A model generated the notes under the pieces. It was not told the origin of the DNA. It ran no database searches and was given only the letters and a program-made list of their open reading frames with translations. From Sternotherus odoratus (taxonomy: Eukaryota > Chordata > Testudines > Kinosternidae), in contig JAVMKO010000003.1 of the NCBI GenBank assembly GCA_032164245.1, forward strand, positions 11,914,651 through 11,978,650: a stretch of 64,000 bases of DNA, written 5' to 3'. Every line of letters starts with the position of its first letter. Positions within the stretch are counted from its first letter, which is position 1. Below are positions 57,001-64,000 of the stretch, in pieces. A program made the position numbers and the translations under genes.

Positions 57001-60000
57001 CCAAGCACAATTTTGGTCACTAAAAGTAGTAATAATAATTAAGAACTTCAGTCCACACCCTGCTCTTTATTTGACTTCCTTAGGTTTGTTGTATGTTCAT
57101 AGAGTCCATTGTAAGACAATAAGTACTTGTAAAAGTAAGATCTATAAACTTTCTCATATTATGTTAGGCTCACTGACTCTCAGGACAGTTTCTAAAATGC
57201 AAGCAGTTTATCAGGTGCCTATTGAAGGCAACTAAGCACTCTGCGGGAATAACATGGGATGATAAAACATCTAAAAAGGAAAGGCAGCCAGACCGCATGC
57301 ACAGCAAGGCAACATCACAGAAATATTCTGTGGCCCAATGGCACACACTAAGCATCAGGAAAACCAGCCATACATAAAGGTTCCCATTGGCCACACACAC
57401 AAATTGGGAAGAGGGACTTTAGCAAATGCTAAATAAATCAAAACATGATACGGGGGCATAAATGGTTCACGATAAACAGACCAAAACAAGTAGGATTTGC
57501 AGCATGGCCTGATCACAGCCAACAAAGAACACAGTTAGCCTTCCAACACACGGGAGTTCCACAAGTAAATTTCCTTTTGACTAAGAAAGTCCTGATTTAC
57601 AGTTCTGAGTGAGTCAGTGGAAGCAAGATCAGAGCAATCTCAGCCCAGATAGAATAGGAACACAAGGAGTTTGCCTTCAGGAATGAGCACAGCCATTATA
57701 GGCATATCTATCCACCCTTCCATGGACTTGAGGAGAAGGAGTGAGTACTGCTTCCTAGGGCTGGTCTTCACTAGGGGGCTAGATCGGTTGTAGATACGCA
57801 AATTCAGCTACGTTAACAACGTAGCTGAAATCGGCGTATCTACAGCTGACATACCTGCCGTCCTCATGGCAGGATCGATCCCTGCCAGCTTTAGTGAAGA
57901 CAAGCCCATAAAAGACATATGATTGTATATTAAACATGGGGCTTGGAGCCAGGAAGTCCTGAATTCTCTTATTTTCTCTGGCACTGGCCTTAGTAATGCT
58001 TCAAACATTATTCCCAGAAGTAACTCCACTGAAGGCAATGGAATTTAACAGTTTAAAACAGCTTTGAAGTCAGAATCATGCCTTGTTCCTTTGTCAAGAA
58101 AACCCATAGAAGATATAAAAGCGATTTGACCCAAATGCTAGGCCTGAACCTGAAGAGCCAAATCCTCAGATCCTTACTGAGTTCTTACTTAACTTGTATT
58201 TATTTCTTACATTGACATCAACAGGTAGTTTTGCTTGAGTAAGGAATGAGCAAACCCTGAGTAAAGATCTTGGGGTTTGGCCCTATATTAGTTATTTGTA
58301 TTGCAGTTATGCCCAGTAATCCCAGTCATGGACCCAGACCCCACTGGGCGTGGCCCCGTACAAATTCAGAACAAATTGTTATTTTTTAAGTATGTTCTAG
58401 AATACAACTGTTGTTTATTTCTGGTTTATTACCTGCTTTGCCAAAAACAGAAACTATGTCCTCCATGATGTTCTTGTAAATAGAAGGGTGGGATAGTATA
58501 AATGCCAGGGTCCAAAATGCCACCTAAAGAATGAGACTGAAAGAAGTTACCTCAGAAATATGGAGCTGTGTTAAAACTTGTAAAAGGTCTCAGGTCATAA
58601 GAATAGGTTAGAGACACCCTGTCTGGAGTGATCTAGATATATTTAGGGAGATGGGACTCTTGAGGTCTTGTCCAGCCTGTGATTCTAAGCCACAATGCTC
58701 AAGTCCAGATCCAAACCACCCCAGGTTTTAAGGGGTATTTGGAGTGGGCCCCTCCCTCACGGAAAGCAGATGAGGATGACACTGTAAAACAATGTGCGAC
58801 CTCTATTGATTCATGATGGACACGGAGACTATGTGAAGGAGTTTCAAAAACTGCTAAGTGGTCTCAGAGATTGCCAAAGGCTCTGGGATAATGAGCCTGA
58901 GGCTCACCCCACTTACATCTTTGTCAGTTGGAAGTGGCTACTAAAGTCAGTGGAAAGTGAGTGCAAGAGAGAGTCAGGTGATTAGCGAGAATATAATACT
59001 GAAATCCATTTGCAAACGAATGAGTTGTAATTCAAGTTTTAAATGCAGGGAAGAGCGAAACAGTTGGGCACACAAAACGCAGGAGTGCCTGTCTCATATT
59101 AAAAAGTTTTACTTGTAGAAAATGAATAGTTGTGCACAAGTATCTAATTCGTTTGTGGGTGTGTGATGACATGGGATCACTGCGGTGTACCCCCTTTCTG
59201 TTAGGAGTGGCACCACATGGCCCTTCACCCAGCTTATAAACATGGGGATCTTTTTCTCAAAGAGCACACCCTTTTCAAGGGTCACATTTATTATTAACAA
59301 GAGCCATCAGCGTAAGAAGGAGCTTACTCAGGCTATGTCTGCATTACCACTTATGTTGGTGTAACTTACGTCGCTCAGGGGTGTGAATAAGCCACCCATC
59401 TGAGCAACCTAAGCGTCTGTGTGGACAGTGCTATGTTGGCAGAGAACTTCTCCTGCTGACATAGCTACTGCCCCTCGTTCGGGATGGATTAATTAAGCTA
59501 ATGGGAGAGCTCTCTCCCACCAGCTAAGAGCAGCTACACTAGGAAGCTTAGAGAGGTGGAGCTGCATTGATGTAGCATCTCCACTGTAAACTCTCTAGTG
59601 TAGCCACAAGTACAACTGGGGACATTCATCTTCTTGGGCTTAGTCCAACTAGTGATCTCTGTTTCCTCCCTTCATAAGACTCTTCCTTCCTGCATCTGTA
59701 ACGAGCCTGTTTGTGGAACCCTTCCTAGTTCCTTCTCTAGGGGCAAGTCTACGCTACAAAATTAAGTCGACCTAGGGGCTGGTCTTCACTACCTGCCGGA
59801 TCGGCGGGTAGCGATTGATCTGTTAGTGATCAATTTCTCGCGTCTGGTTAAGACGCGAGAAATCGCTCGCTCGCGGTGCCCCCATCGACTCTGGAACTCC
59901 AGCTTGCTGAGAGGCGCAAGCTGGAGTCAACGGGGGAGTGCGCTGCCACCTGCCGCCGCCGTGAAGACGGCAGGTAAGTCGGCTGCAGATACGCAAATGT

Positions 60001-63000
60001 CAGCTACGTGATTCACGTAGCTGAAGTTGCGTATCTGCAGTCGATTCCCCCACACACCCGTAGTGAAGACCAGCCCTAAGTTATGTCAACAGACAGCCAC
60101 CGCAGTAATTAAATTCCTTTTCCACGTCCACACTATGCTATTTGGGTTGGCAGTGTGCGTCCTCACCACGAGCGCTTGCACCGGTTTAACTGTCAGCCTG
60201 GGGCATTGTGGTTTGGCTTCTGAAAGGCAGCAATAGTTGATCTAGGCAACACAGTGTCTATGCTGACACTGCGTTGACCTAACTGTATTGACCTACGCAC
60301 TACGCCTCTCGGGGTGGTGGAGTTATTAAGTTGGTATAGTGGGCAAGATACATTAGTGGATGCTGCATTGTAGTGTTGATGCTTAAAGAGTTAGGACAAC
60401 ATAAAATGCCTTATATCAATCTAACTCTATAGACAAGGCCTAGATTATTCCTTTTCAGTCTTTCCCTGAGCTTTCCTCCTTGGAGTATGGTTGCATTAAT
60501 TTAAACAGCTCTCGTCTCTGGAGCTGGGTCCTGTTAATCAAATTGTCTTGTACACAGCTCTCTTCCCTGTAGCTGAGTTGTGGGCTAGTCTGCTGTAAGG
60601 CCTTTGCCAGCTGCTCCCTTCTCCTTAATTAGCCTTCAGGGCACTCAGCAGGCCAGCGTTTCTCTGCTGATACCCCTGGTGTTTGCCCTGGTATGAGGGA
60701 ATAGGCAGTATATACGCTAGTCCCTCTCTCCCAGCTCATTCCCCATTGGTTGGATGAGAGAGGAATCTTGGCTCACTCACTTTGCAAAACTCCTGGCCCA
60801 GGTCCTTAAAGGTAGAGTGATGGAACTTCCTCCCAAGCACCAATCCTTCCTGGACCTGTTGTATTAATTTAGATGGAGTATATTGGCCACAGGTGTAAAC
60901 ATAACTGTACAGCATTAAACAGTGCTAAATAGGGTCCAGGGTTTGGTCTATAGAGACCTCAGCCTGCTTAACACCATGGCAAACATGCCATTAAAAAGCT
61001 TTTTAATGTTGTATTTGAGATACGGAGAAGAAGCAAAAACAGTTCAAGCAATTGAAATGTAAAATATGCAGTAAGACTTTCTCCAGCTAAAGGGAATGAC
61101 AGATGTTGTTTAAATAAGAGTTTTAGGAGGAAAAGCCCCCTTGTTTGACAGTCTCTTAGATGGCAATAACTGTCCTTTTGGGTGAAAGCAAAGAAGTTAG
61201 TTGGGATGGGCTGGAGCTGCTGTTAAGTCGGATCCCATTTCATCTCAGCTGGTGTTTAGGATTCAGATGGAGCTGGTAAGGCTGGCAATGTCATCTAGAC
61301 CCTTCTCTCTGGCCTGGACAGGACACCTCTCAGGATCATGAAGGCCTGGGGTCTGAGGAAATAGTGGGGGTAGCAGCCATACTGGTGACACTCACTCCAA
61401 TCGTCTGCATCTGTCCCCCCAGAAGCCTTTCTTTAAGGACCAAAAGGCAGTGATGGCTGGAATAGCCCATCCCCTCATTGTTTTGTCCACCAGTCAGGCC
61501 CAACACATCAGTTTTGCTTCATTAATTTCCAGTTCCACACCTGTTTTCACCAAGGTGGACTTCAATGTAATCCTTGAATCATACCAGCCTGGCCTTTTCC
61601 CCTCTGGACTAATTTAGTCTGCCTGGTTCTTTTGCACCTGTTTTTAACATTCATTAGTGAAAGCAACTTGACCTACTTTCAACCAACATTTATTATAGGT
61701 TATTCTAACAGCTTATGAACTTCATACACCTTTACAATTGAGCCTATACTTATGGTAAATTTGTAGGTCCAATTATTACAACAGATTGCTTTCTCTCCAT
61801 GTCCCCCTTAGGTCCATATTTTATATATATTAGCAGTGGCGTTTCCAAGGAACTGCTTCAATACAGACTGGAATGGAGAATGACTCAAAGAGCTGACCCC
61901 ATAGAGGTGGGACCAAGGCTAGAAGAAGAAGAAGATACAGAGGTAGAACCTTTCAAACCCTTAGAAGGCAATGCCACATGGTGGGCTGGGTTGACCATGG
62001 GCTCCAGAGCCTTTAAGGGGCAGACAACCCCACTTTGTGGGAACAATGCTTGTACCCAGCTGTGAAAATCTGCCCCATGTGTCTAATAAAAGGTCAGATG
62101 AGAAGCTGACAAAAGATTAAGGGCCAGATTGTGAAATCTTGTTGCCATTGTTGATGAGTTATTAACCTGAGTGATCCCAATGATGTCCAGGGTTCTACTT
62201 GGCTGGGTGAGTAACCCTAAAAGTGGGAGTAAGAGAACTAACAGTCTGGGTAAAATTTGGTCTCCGTTGCTGAATATGACACATTCCTCTTAAATGAGCC
62301 TTTTCCTGTTGCCACTTTAAACTAAAAAAAGAGTCTGTGAAATATACAGTGCCTACATTCACTTTTTAATTTCAGATACCCAGATGTTAAAATGAATTAG
62401 TATGCCATATGCTTTGCATACAGTTAGGTTTCAGCAACTCTACCAGTCGAGTAAAAGCGGTACAACTCTAGTGTGGACAAGGCCTGAAAATCCCACCTGA
62501 AAAGGTTACTTGCAATAAGGCAGTTTTTAATAAGTCTGTAATATGTTGGTCCCAGGATACTAGAGAGACAAGGTGGGTGAGATAATATCTTTTATTGGAC
62601 CAACTTCTGTTGGTGGAAGGTATAAACTTTCAAGCTACACCAAGCTCTTCTTCAGGTATGGGGAAGGAAATCACAGTGTCTGAGCTAAATGTAAGGTGGA
62701 ATAGACTGTGAAGCATAAGGGGCAATGCATGTTGGATGTGGTCACTTGAAATGAAGTGGGAAATTGAGGGCTAGATGTTATACATAAGGGGTTTGAATTG
62801 GGCAATTAAGGGTACCAGGGGTGTGATGTGTTACAAATGGTTTTAGTGAGCCATAAGCAGCATCCCTATTGAGACTATAGGGGTTTTTGGTGTCTTGCAG
62901 AGTTATGAATATAAGTTCCAAGGCCTTTGAAGGGGTGTGATGGGGTGTGTAACCCCCACACTGGTGAGAAAAGGGTTAAGGAGCTGCTCTGGGCCCAGAA

Positions 63001-63679
63001 AGCCTCACAGTGAAGGCTGAGCTCAGAAGGGAACAAAACAGCTCAGTCAGGGTGGATGGAGCTGGGGAGCAGTTGTGTGCTTCAGGCTCCTACTGAAAAC
63101 CCATCGAGGCCCCACACAGTGGGGCCCAGGCCTCATCACCAGGCCTCCCCAGACCTTTCAACTGAAGAGGTTGATGAAGAGATGCACTTGTGAGTGGAAG
63201 ACCCAATGAACCACGGACAGAGAGGGCTCCAGGAGAGACTCGGAGGCTCCCAGTGACACCAACAGAGAAACAGAAGCCAGGTTAGGAAATGGCCCAGGGA
63301 GCAGGCATAGGGGCACCCTACCTCCTCGGCCGCACATTTTGAATTACTGTTTCATTGGTCCCTGCGCTGGAACCTACCTCCGGCTATTGACACTCGCCAC
63401 TGGGCAACATAACCCAGAGAACAGTGCTGCCAGGACTGGTTCTGAAACCACCACCCCCCACCCCAACAAAGTGTTTTGCAGGTTTCCTTTGAGGACGAGT
63501 ATTGGGGGGGGGAAATCAGATATGGAGTGATCTGGTCCAATCAAAGAGAAATAAAGTGTTCCTGCAGTCCTCGTACTTACAGGCATGGCATTCGCTTGGG
63601 AGGCCCAGAGTAATAGGAGGGCATAATTGGAAGCTAAATGTTTTTCATGCAAGTTATCCAGGAGATGCTGCAGCAGTGT
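45016..63679 (-). CDS. CYP39A1: CYP39A1, last seven exons (oxysterol 7-alpha-hydroxylase)
   Basis: CYP39A1 is an ER-membrane cytochrome P450 that 7-alpha-hydroxylates 24-hydroxycholesterol in bile-acid synthesis. Exons on the minus strand: 63679-63581, 58523-58433, 55949-55816, 55014-54919, 52648-52560, 49149-49062, 45087-45016. All junctions are AG/GT and in phase, giving 222 residues plus TGA, about the C-terminal half of the usual 470. In order: I helix (LLLLWASQANAMP), K helix Glu-Ala-Ile-Arg, the PETFKPDRW segment formed across two exons, and the haem loop FGGGKHQCPGRW with its Cys ligand. The I helix lacks the acid-Thr pair, as in the related CYP7 group. No stop or frameshift is present. 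If the human 12-exon plan holds, these are exons 6-12. Exons 1-5 lie right of the window. CYP7 and CYP8 relatives fit less well, and RCAN2 adjacency supports CYP39A1. Confidence 0.93.
45747..46033. mobile_element. Harbinger-like foldback MITE, copy 2
   Basis: TTA flanks both ends (45744-45746, 46034-46036). The ends GTCCTAGTTTACACT and TAGTGAAGACGTACCC are imperfect inverted repeats. Inside are two hairpins: GATACGCAACTTCAGCTA with its complement, and GATCGATTTATTGCGTCTAG-like sequence with its complement. It lies in a CYP39A1 intron. Confidence 0.78.
46034..46559. other. CYP39A1 intron, no feature recognised
   Basis: No element ends or exon seen before the CR1 copy. Confidence 0.4.
46490..48562 (+). 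CDS. CR1 ORF2, reverse transcriptase part, open frame
   Basis: LINE reverse transcriptase for target-primed integration. An open frame of 690 codons lies antisense in a CYP39A1 intron. Clear CR1 homology starts around 46580 (WEATVRRQKEPPWLNSQVKE) and includes the RT fingers (SPGPDGIHPRVLKEL), LDFQKAFDKVPH, GVPQGSVLGPILFNLFINDL and the catalytic FADDTK near 47750. The C-terminal tail ([20 protein letters not shown]) runs to the stop. The apurinic-type endonuclease that should precede RT is missing through 5' truncation, and the first codons are flanking DNA opening with GTG. No stop or shift interrupts RT, so the copy is young compared with others here, but it has no promoter of its own. Confidence 0.9.
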   Translation: MQRQWRDSPLEFPVPYLGITFEQVMWQGSSPSDMDKIMWEATVRRQKEPPWLNSQVKEAVREKKASFKKWKSNPSEVNRKEHKHCQIKCKNVIRKAKMEFEEQLAKNSKGNNKMFFKYVRSRKPAKQPVGPLDDRDTKGALKDDRVTAEKLNEFFASVFTAEDVREIPKPELSFVGDESEVLSQIEVSVEEVLELIDKRNCNKSPGPDGIHPRVLKELKCEIAALLTRVCNLSFKSATVPSDWKIANVTPIFKKGSRGDPGNYRPVSLTSVPGKLVETIVKNKIVRHIEEHKLLGKSQHGFCKGKSCLTNLLEFFEGVSKHVEKGDPVDIVYLDFQKAFDKVPHQRLLRKLSCHGIRGKILSWIENWLKDREQRVGINGTFSEWRGVTSGVPQGSVLGPILFNLFINDLEEGVNSDVAKFADDTKLLKVVRTKADCEELQKDLTKLSDWATKWQMKFNVDKCKVMHIGKNNPNYTYNMMGANLATTNQEKDLGVIVDSSLKASTQCAAAVKKANRMLGIIKKGIENKSENILLPLYKSMVRPHLEYCVQMWSPHLKKDILALEKVQRRATKMIRGLERVPYEERLRRLGLFSLEKRRLRGDMIEVYKIMSGVEEVNKEKLFTCSQNRRTRGHSMKLACSRFKTNKRKFFFTQRTVNLWNSLPEEAVKARTITGFKRELDKFMEAKSINGY
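46560..48768 (+). mobile_element. CR1 LINE, 5'-truncated, intact 3' end
   Basis: It covers the reverse transcriptase frame, a short 3' UTR (GATGCTGGGCTAGATGGACC) and a tail of about three 8-bp repeats of TTCTTATG ending near 48768, the CR1 3' hallmark. The 5' edge is approximate. Confidence 0.92.
48870..48975. repeat. Palindromic short element
   Basis: Arms TGTAAATCCAGAGGAGCTCC and its near complement ending ACTCTGGATTTACA surround a short centre. Flanks GGGCCAAAATGTG and GCAGAATTTGCCC extend the symmetry. Confidence 0.55.
49062..49149 (-). CDS. CYP39A1: CYP39A1 exon (L helix end)
   Basis: The acceptor TTTTTAG precedes GTGGCTTGC and the donor is GTAAAA. The first base completes the Arg codon split from the haem-loop exon, giving CPGRW. 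The exon then encodes LAIMEVHMLVILFLYKYEF and ILLDPVPKE, the L helix and following segment. It leaves phase 0. Length 88 bp. Confidence 0.92.
49228..49306. mobile_element. Short Tigger-like MITE fragment
   Basis: CATTTCAGAGTTACGAACAACC is inverted against GTTTGTAACTCGGAGGTTCTACTGTA. The ACTGTA end and the TA suggest the Tc1/mariner group. Confidence 0.55.
49320..50440 (+). mobile_element. Retroviral-type LTR remnant in CYP39A1 intron
   Basis: A TATAAAA box (49726-49732) is followed 270 bp later by ATTAAA (49996-50001) and a U5-like G/T-rich stretch to about 50440. This TATA-polyA order is an LTR layout. Ends and target duplication could not be fixed. It lies antisense to the gene. Confidence 0.55.
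50441..51011. other. CYP39A1 intron, possible LTR sequence on the minus strand
   Basis: It is pyrimidine-rich with LTR-like text that seems to continue at 51433-51750 after the hAT copy. No ends were identified. Confidence 0.3.
51020..51424. mobile_element. hAT-type transposon (405 bp)
   Basis: The ends CAGGGCCGGCAACA and TGTCGCCAGCCCTG are inverted repeats with few mismatches. A perfect 8-bp target duplication GTCTCTTC flanks it (51012-51019, 51425-51432). The very GC-rich interior gives false open frames on both strands. A second internal hairpin lies near 51340-51415 (GGTACAGCTGT both ways). Confidence 0.88.
51433..51750. other. CYP39A1 intron, unassigned pyrimidine-rich sequence
   Basis: Probably the continuation of the 50441-51011 sequence. 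No exon seen. Confidence 0.3.
51752..51885 (-). mobile_element. CR1 fragment
   Basis: The minus strand encodes a degraded piece of the CR1 tail (RYVKDCYKSLDDGQLFFTS, DWFNLQEGRFRL). It matches the equivalent parts at 22240-22380 and 31290-31400. Confidence 0.75.
51886..52559. other. CYP39A1 intron, no firm feature
   Basis: Bases about 51930-52140 resemble middle-repetitive text but have no ends. No coding exon seen. Confidence 0.35.
52560..52648 (-). CDS. CYP39A1: CYP39A1 haem-binding exon
   Basis: The acceptor CTTCCCACAG precedes GATCGTTGG and the donor is GTCAGT. It encodes DRWKEANLEKNAFLDGFVAF then GGGKHQCPG plus two bases of the Arg codon. The signature FxxGxxxCxG is complete, with the Cys as axial haem ligand. 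DRW completes the PERF-like segment begun in the previous exon. Length 89 bp. Confidence 0.95.
52854..52996. repeat. Palindromic MITE-like repeat
   Basis: It opens GGGCCAGATTTCCAAAG and closes with the complement-like TTAAAAGTCTGGCCC. TAGGTGCCTA and AGGCACCTA alternate inside. A partial relative lies at 131-245. Confidence 0.65.
52997..54300. other. CYP39A1 intron, no feature recognised
   Basis: No exon with splice sites or element ends seen. Confidence 0.4.
54305..54490. repeat. Penelope-tail fragment beside an unclassified repeat
   Basis: Bases 54325-54375 (AAGTTGGCCCAATGAAAGAT then CACCCACCTTGTCTCTC) are the complement of part of the 62555-62665 repeat. Bases 54375-54475 align with 4355-4460. 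Confidence 0.5.
54540..54608. repeat. Small palindromic repeat
   Basis: The arms TGATCTGAAGCCCAGCAAAG and its near complement ACTTTGGATCA surround AGTCAATGAGAGTC-type sequence, which is also inverted (GACTTCAGT). Confidence 0.55.
54919..55014 (-). CDS. CYP39A1: CYP39A1 exon (beta-1 sheet to PERF region)
   Basis: The acceptor TTTTTAG precedes ACTTTCACC and the donor is GTAAGT. Exactly 32 codons encode TFTIPAGDMLMLSPYWVHRN then PKYFPDPETFKP. The IPAGD and HRNPKYFPDPETF blocks are standard P450 features before the haem loop. Phase 0 at both ends. Confidence 0.95.
55015..55815. other. CYP39A1 intron, no feature recognised
   Basis: It holds a (TTG)n-like run near 55212-55228 and a G-run near 55657-55674. 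No element ends seen. Confidence 0.45.
55816..55949 (-). CDS. CYP39A1: CYP39A1 exon with K helix
   Basis: The acceptor AATGCAACAG precedes GCAAAGAG and the donor is GTGAGG. Two bases complete a Gly codon begun in the previous exon. The exon then encodes KENIEISEDDLKKLLLIKWC and TLEAIRLRSPGAITKKVVNP plus IKIQ. The invariant ExxR of the K helix is Glu-Ala-Ile-Arg. Length 134 bp, ending in phase 0. Confidence 0.95.
56051..56286. mobile_element. Non-autonomous hAT transposon (236 bp)
   Basis: The ends CAGCCATTCTCAAC and GTTGAGAATGGCTG are perfect 14-bp inverted repeats. A perfect 8-bp target duplication TTCTAGAG flanks them (56043-56050, 56287-56294). It lies in a CYP39A1 intron. Confidence 0.93.
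56550..56790 (+). mobile_element. MIR core-SINE
   Basis: It has the tRNA-like head (GTGGATAAAGCACTGAACTGG), a weak B box (TTGGTTCTATTCCTG), the core (ATCATGACACCACTCTGCCT) and CAGTTTCCCTATCTGCAAAA. The LINE2-like tail TTTGTAAAGCACTTTGAGAT follows. About full length. Confidence 0.85.
56791..57757. other. CYP39A1 intron, no feature recognised
   Basis: No exon or element ends seen. Confidence 0.4.
57758..57907. mobile_element. Harbinger-like foldback MITE, copy 3
   Basis: The ends GGGCTGGTCTTCACTA and TAGTGAAGACAAGCCC are inverted repeats. Flanking trinucleotides are CTA and ATA. Inside, TACGCAAATTCAGCTACGTT pairs with AACGTAGCTGAAATCGGCGTA. Confidence 0.72.
58433..58523 (-). CDS. CYP39A1: CYP39A1 exon after the I helix
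   Basis: The acceptor CTTTAG precedes GTGGCATTT and the donor is GTAATA. It encodes VAFWTLAFILSHPSIYKNIM then EDIVSVFGKA plus one base of a Gly codon. It continues the I helix (ANAMP-VAFW) into the J helix. Length 91 bp. Confidence 0.95.
58524..59330. other. CYP39A1 intron, no feature recognised
   Basis: No exon or element ends seen. Confidence 0.4.
59336..59612. mobile_element. Short DNA transposon related to the 59741 outer element
   Basis: The start CTATGTCTGCATTACCAC and the end CTCTAGTGTAGCCAC look like imperfect inverted ends. Internal GTAACTTACGTCGCTCAGG is typical of sauropsid MITEs. Boundaries are approximate. Confidence 0.45.
59741..60438. mobile_element. DNA transposon remnant split by a Harbinger-like copy
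   Basis: The left end GGGCAAGTCTACGCTAC and the right end CTATAGACAAGGCCT are imperfect inverted repeats. Sequence is continuous if 59775-60078 is removed (GTCGACCTA then AGTTATGTC). No coding remains. Confidence 0.58.
59775..60075. mobile_element. Harbinger-like foldback MITE, copy 4, nested
   Basis: The ends GGGGCTGGTCTTCACTAC and GTAGTGAAGACCAGCC are inverted repeats, flanked by CTA on both sides (59772-59774, 60076-60078). Four internal inverted pairs include TTTCTCGCGTCT/AGACGCGAGAAA, CTCCAGCTTGC/GCAAGCTGGAG and TCAGCTACGTGA/TCACGTAGCTGA. Confidence 0.8.
60439..62554. other. CYP39A1 intron, mostly unassigned
   Basis: Only a small MITE end (CTAGTGTGGACAAGGCCTG near 62470-62488) was recognised. 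No exon is needed here because the flanking CYP39A1 exons join in phase. Confidence 0.4.
62555..62665 (-). mobile_element. Penelope-like tail fragment with hammerhead-like core
   Basis: On the minus strand it shows CTGAAGA (62655-62649), an extra A, a 5-bp stem GAGCT/AGCTT with loop TGGTGT, then GAAA (62631-62628), followed by the tail with GGTCCAATAAAAGAT. Related pieces lie at 8910, 11700 and 54325. No open frame is attached. Confidence 0.55.
62935..63330 (+). mobile_element. Possible LTR fragment
   Basis: It begins TGTGATGGGGTGTGTAACCC and has LTR-like GC-rich text to about 63330. No end, TATA or target duplication was found. Confidence 0.35.
63581..63679 (-). CDS. CYP39A1: CYP39A1 exon with I helix
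   Basis: The acceptor TTATAACAG precedes ACACTGCTG and the donor is GTAAGT. Exactly 33 codons encode TLLQHLLDNLHEKHLASNYA then LLLLWASQANAMP. The usual I-helix (A/G)Gx(D/E)T is replaced by WASQANAMP, as in CYP7-like P450s. This is the most upstream CYP39A1 exon in the window. Confidence 0.94.
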
Positions 63680-64000
63680 CTGTTATAAGTAAGAGCATAA
63701 AATATATACACACACACATTAGTGTCCTGGAAAACCATACCCTAAAAAATGGATACATCCTTCCAACAATTTATCAATTACAAATAAAGCTAGTTAACAA
63801 TTTTCAATGCCAGTTTAGATAGACAAGAGCTTCCCAAAGAAGTGAAATTCACTTCTGTGCAGAGGGCCAACATGAGGTCTCTGTACCACTCAAGGGTCTA
63901 GTGAAGATTCTAGGTGACTTATACGGTGCAGAGGCATTGTGCTGGGATGTGCATGGGGTGAATTTCATGCTGAGAGAACGTATATATCCACAAGTAATCT
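63680..64000. other. CYP39A1 intron at the window edge
   Basis: A short (AC)n run lies near 63702-63718. No further exon seen. Confidence 0.45.

Noticed and set aside
60439..62554. An additional CYP39A1 exon
   Set aside because: The exons at 63581-63679 and 58433-58523 join directly in phase, so no coding exon is needed between them.

Overview
This window is vertebrate nuclear DNA, most likely from a turtle or a close sauropsid. The evidence is spliced vertebrate exons with canonical GT/AG sites, many CR1 LINE copies (one ending in the typical short 8-bp 3' repeat), MIR core-SINEs, Penelope-like element tails, abundant hAT, Tigger and Harbinger-like short DNA transposons, solo retroviral-type LTRs and a recent Ty3/gypsy insertion. 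Species assignment is inference.

Two host genes are present, both on the minus strand. At the left is the 5' end of RCAN2 (regulator of calcineurin 2). Its first coding exon (2869-3095) begins with ATG at 3093. A probable non-coding first exon lies in a CpG island with CCAAT and GC boxes, and its consensus splice donor is at 17424/17423. At the right is the 3' half of CYP39A1 (oxysterol 7-alpha-hydroxylase). Seven exons between 63679 and 45016 have in-phase junctions and encode 222 residues, from the I helix through the haem loop to the stop codon. RCAN2 and CYP39A1 are neighbours in the same orientation in human 6p12.3, so the gene order supports both calls. The earlier CYP39A1 exons and the later RCAN2 exons lie outside the window.

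Layout: 1-18 kb is RCAN2 exon, intron 1 and promoter. The intron carries CR1, hAT, Penelope-like and Tigger copies. Three GC-rich or CA-rich tandem arrays lie close to the promoter: about 62-67 bp units at 15.7 kb, 27 units of about 42 bp at 16.3-17.4 kb, and a G-run array at 17.8-18.1 kb. From 18 to 44 kb is intergenic DNA dominated by nested transposons. It contains a solo LTR inside an older LTR at 22.9-24.7 kb, CR1 ORF1 remains at 25 kb, and a complete-ended Gmr1-like gypsy element at 33147-38883 inserted in an older LINE. That element has two 1170-bp LTRs that look identical and a CTAAT target duplication. From 44.35 to 64 kb is CYP39A1, whose introns hold a long CR1 ORF, LTRs, hAT and Harbinger-like elements and a MIR.

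The most notable items are: (1) the gypsy element, whose single 1097-residue frame runs Gag - protease - integrase - RNase H with the reverse transcriptase removed in frame; (2) a 211-bp Penelope-derived unit that is an 80-bp perfect palindrome with a 13-bp target duplication and a hammerhead-like core; (3) the tandem arrays around the RCAN2 promoter. I saw no operon, CRISPR array or cellular RNA gene.
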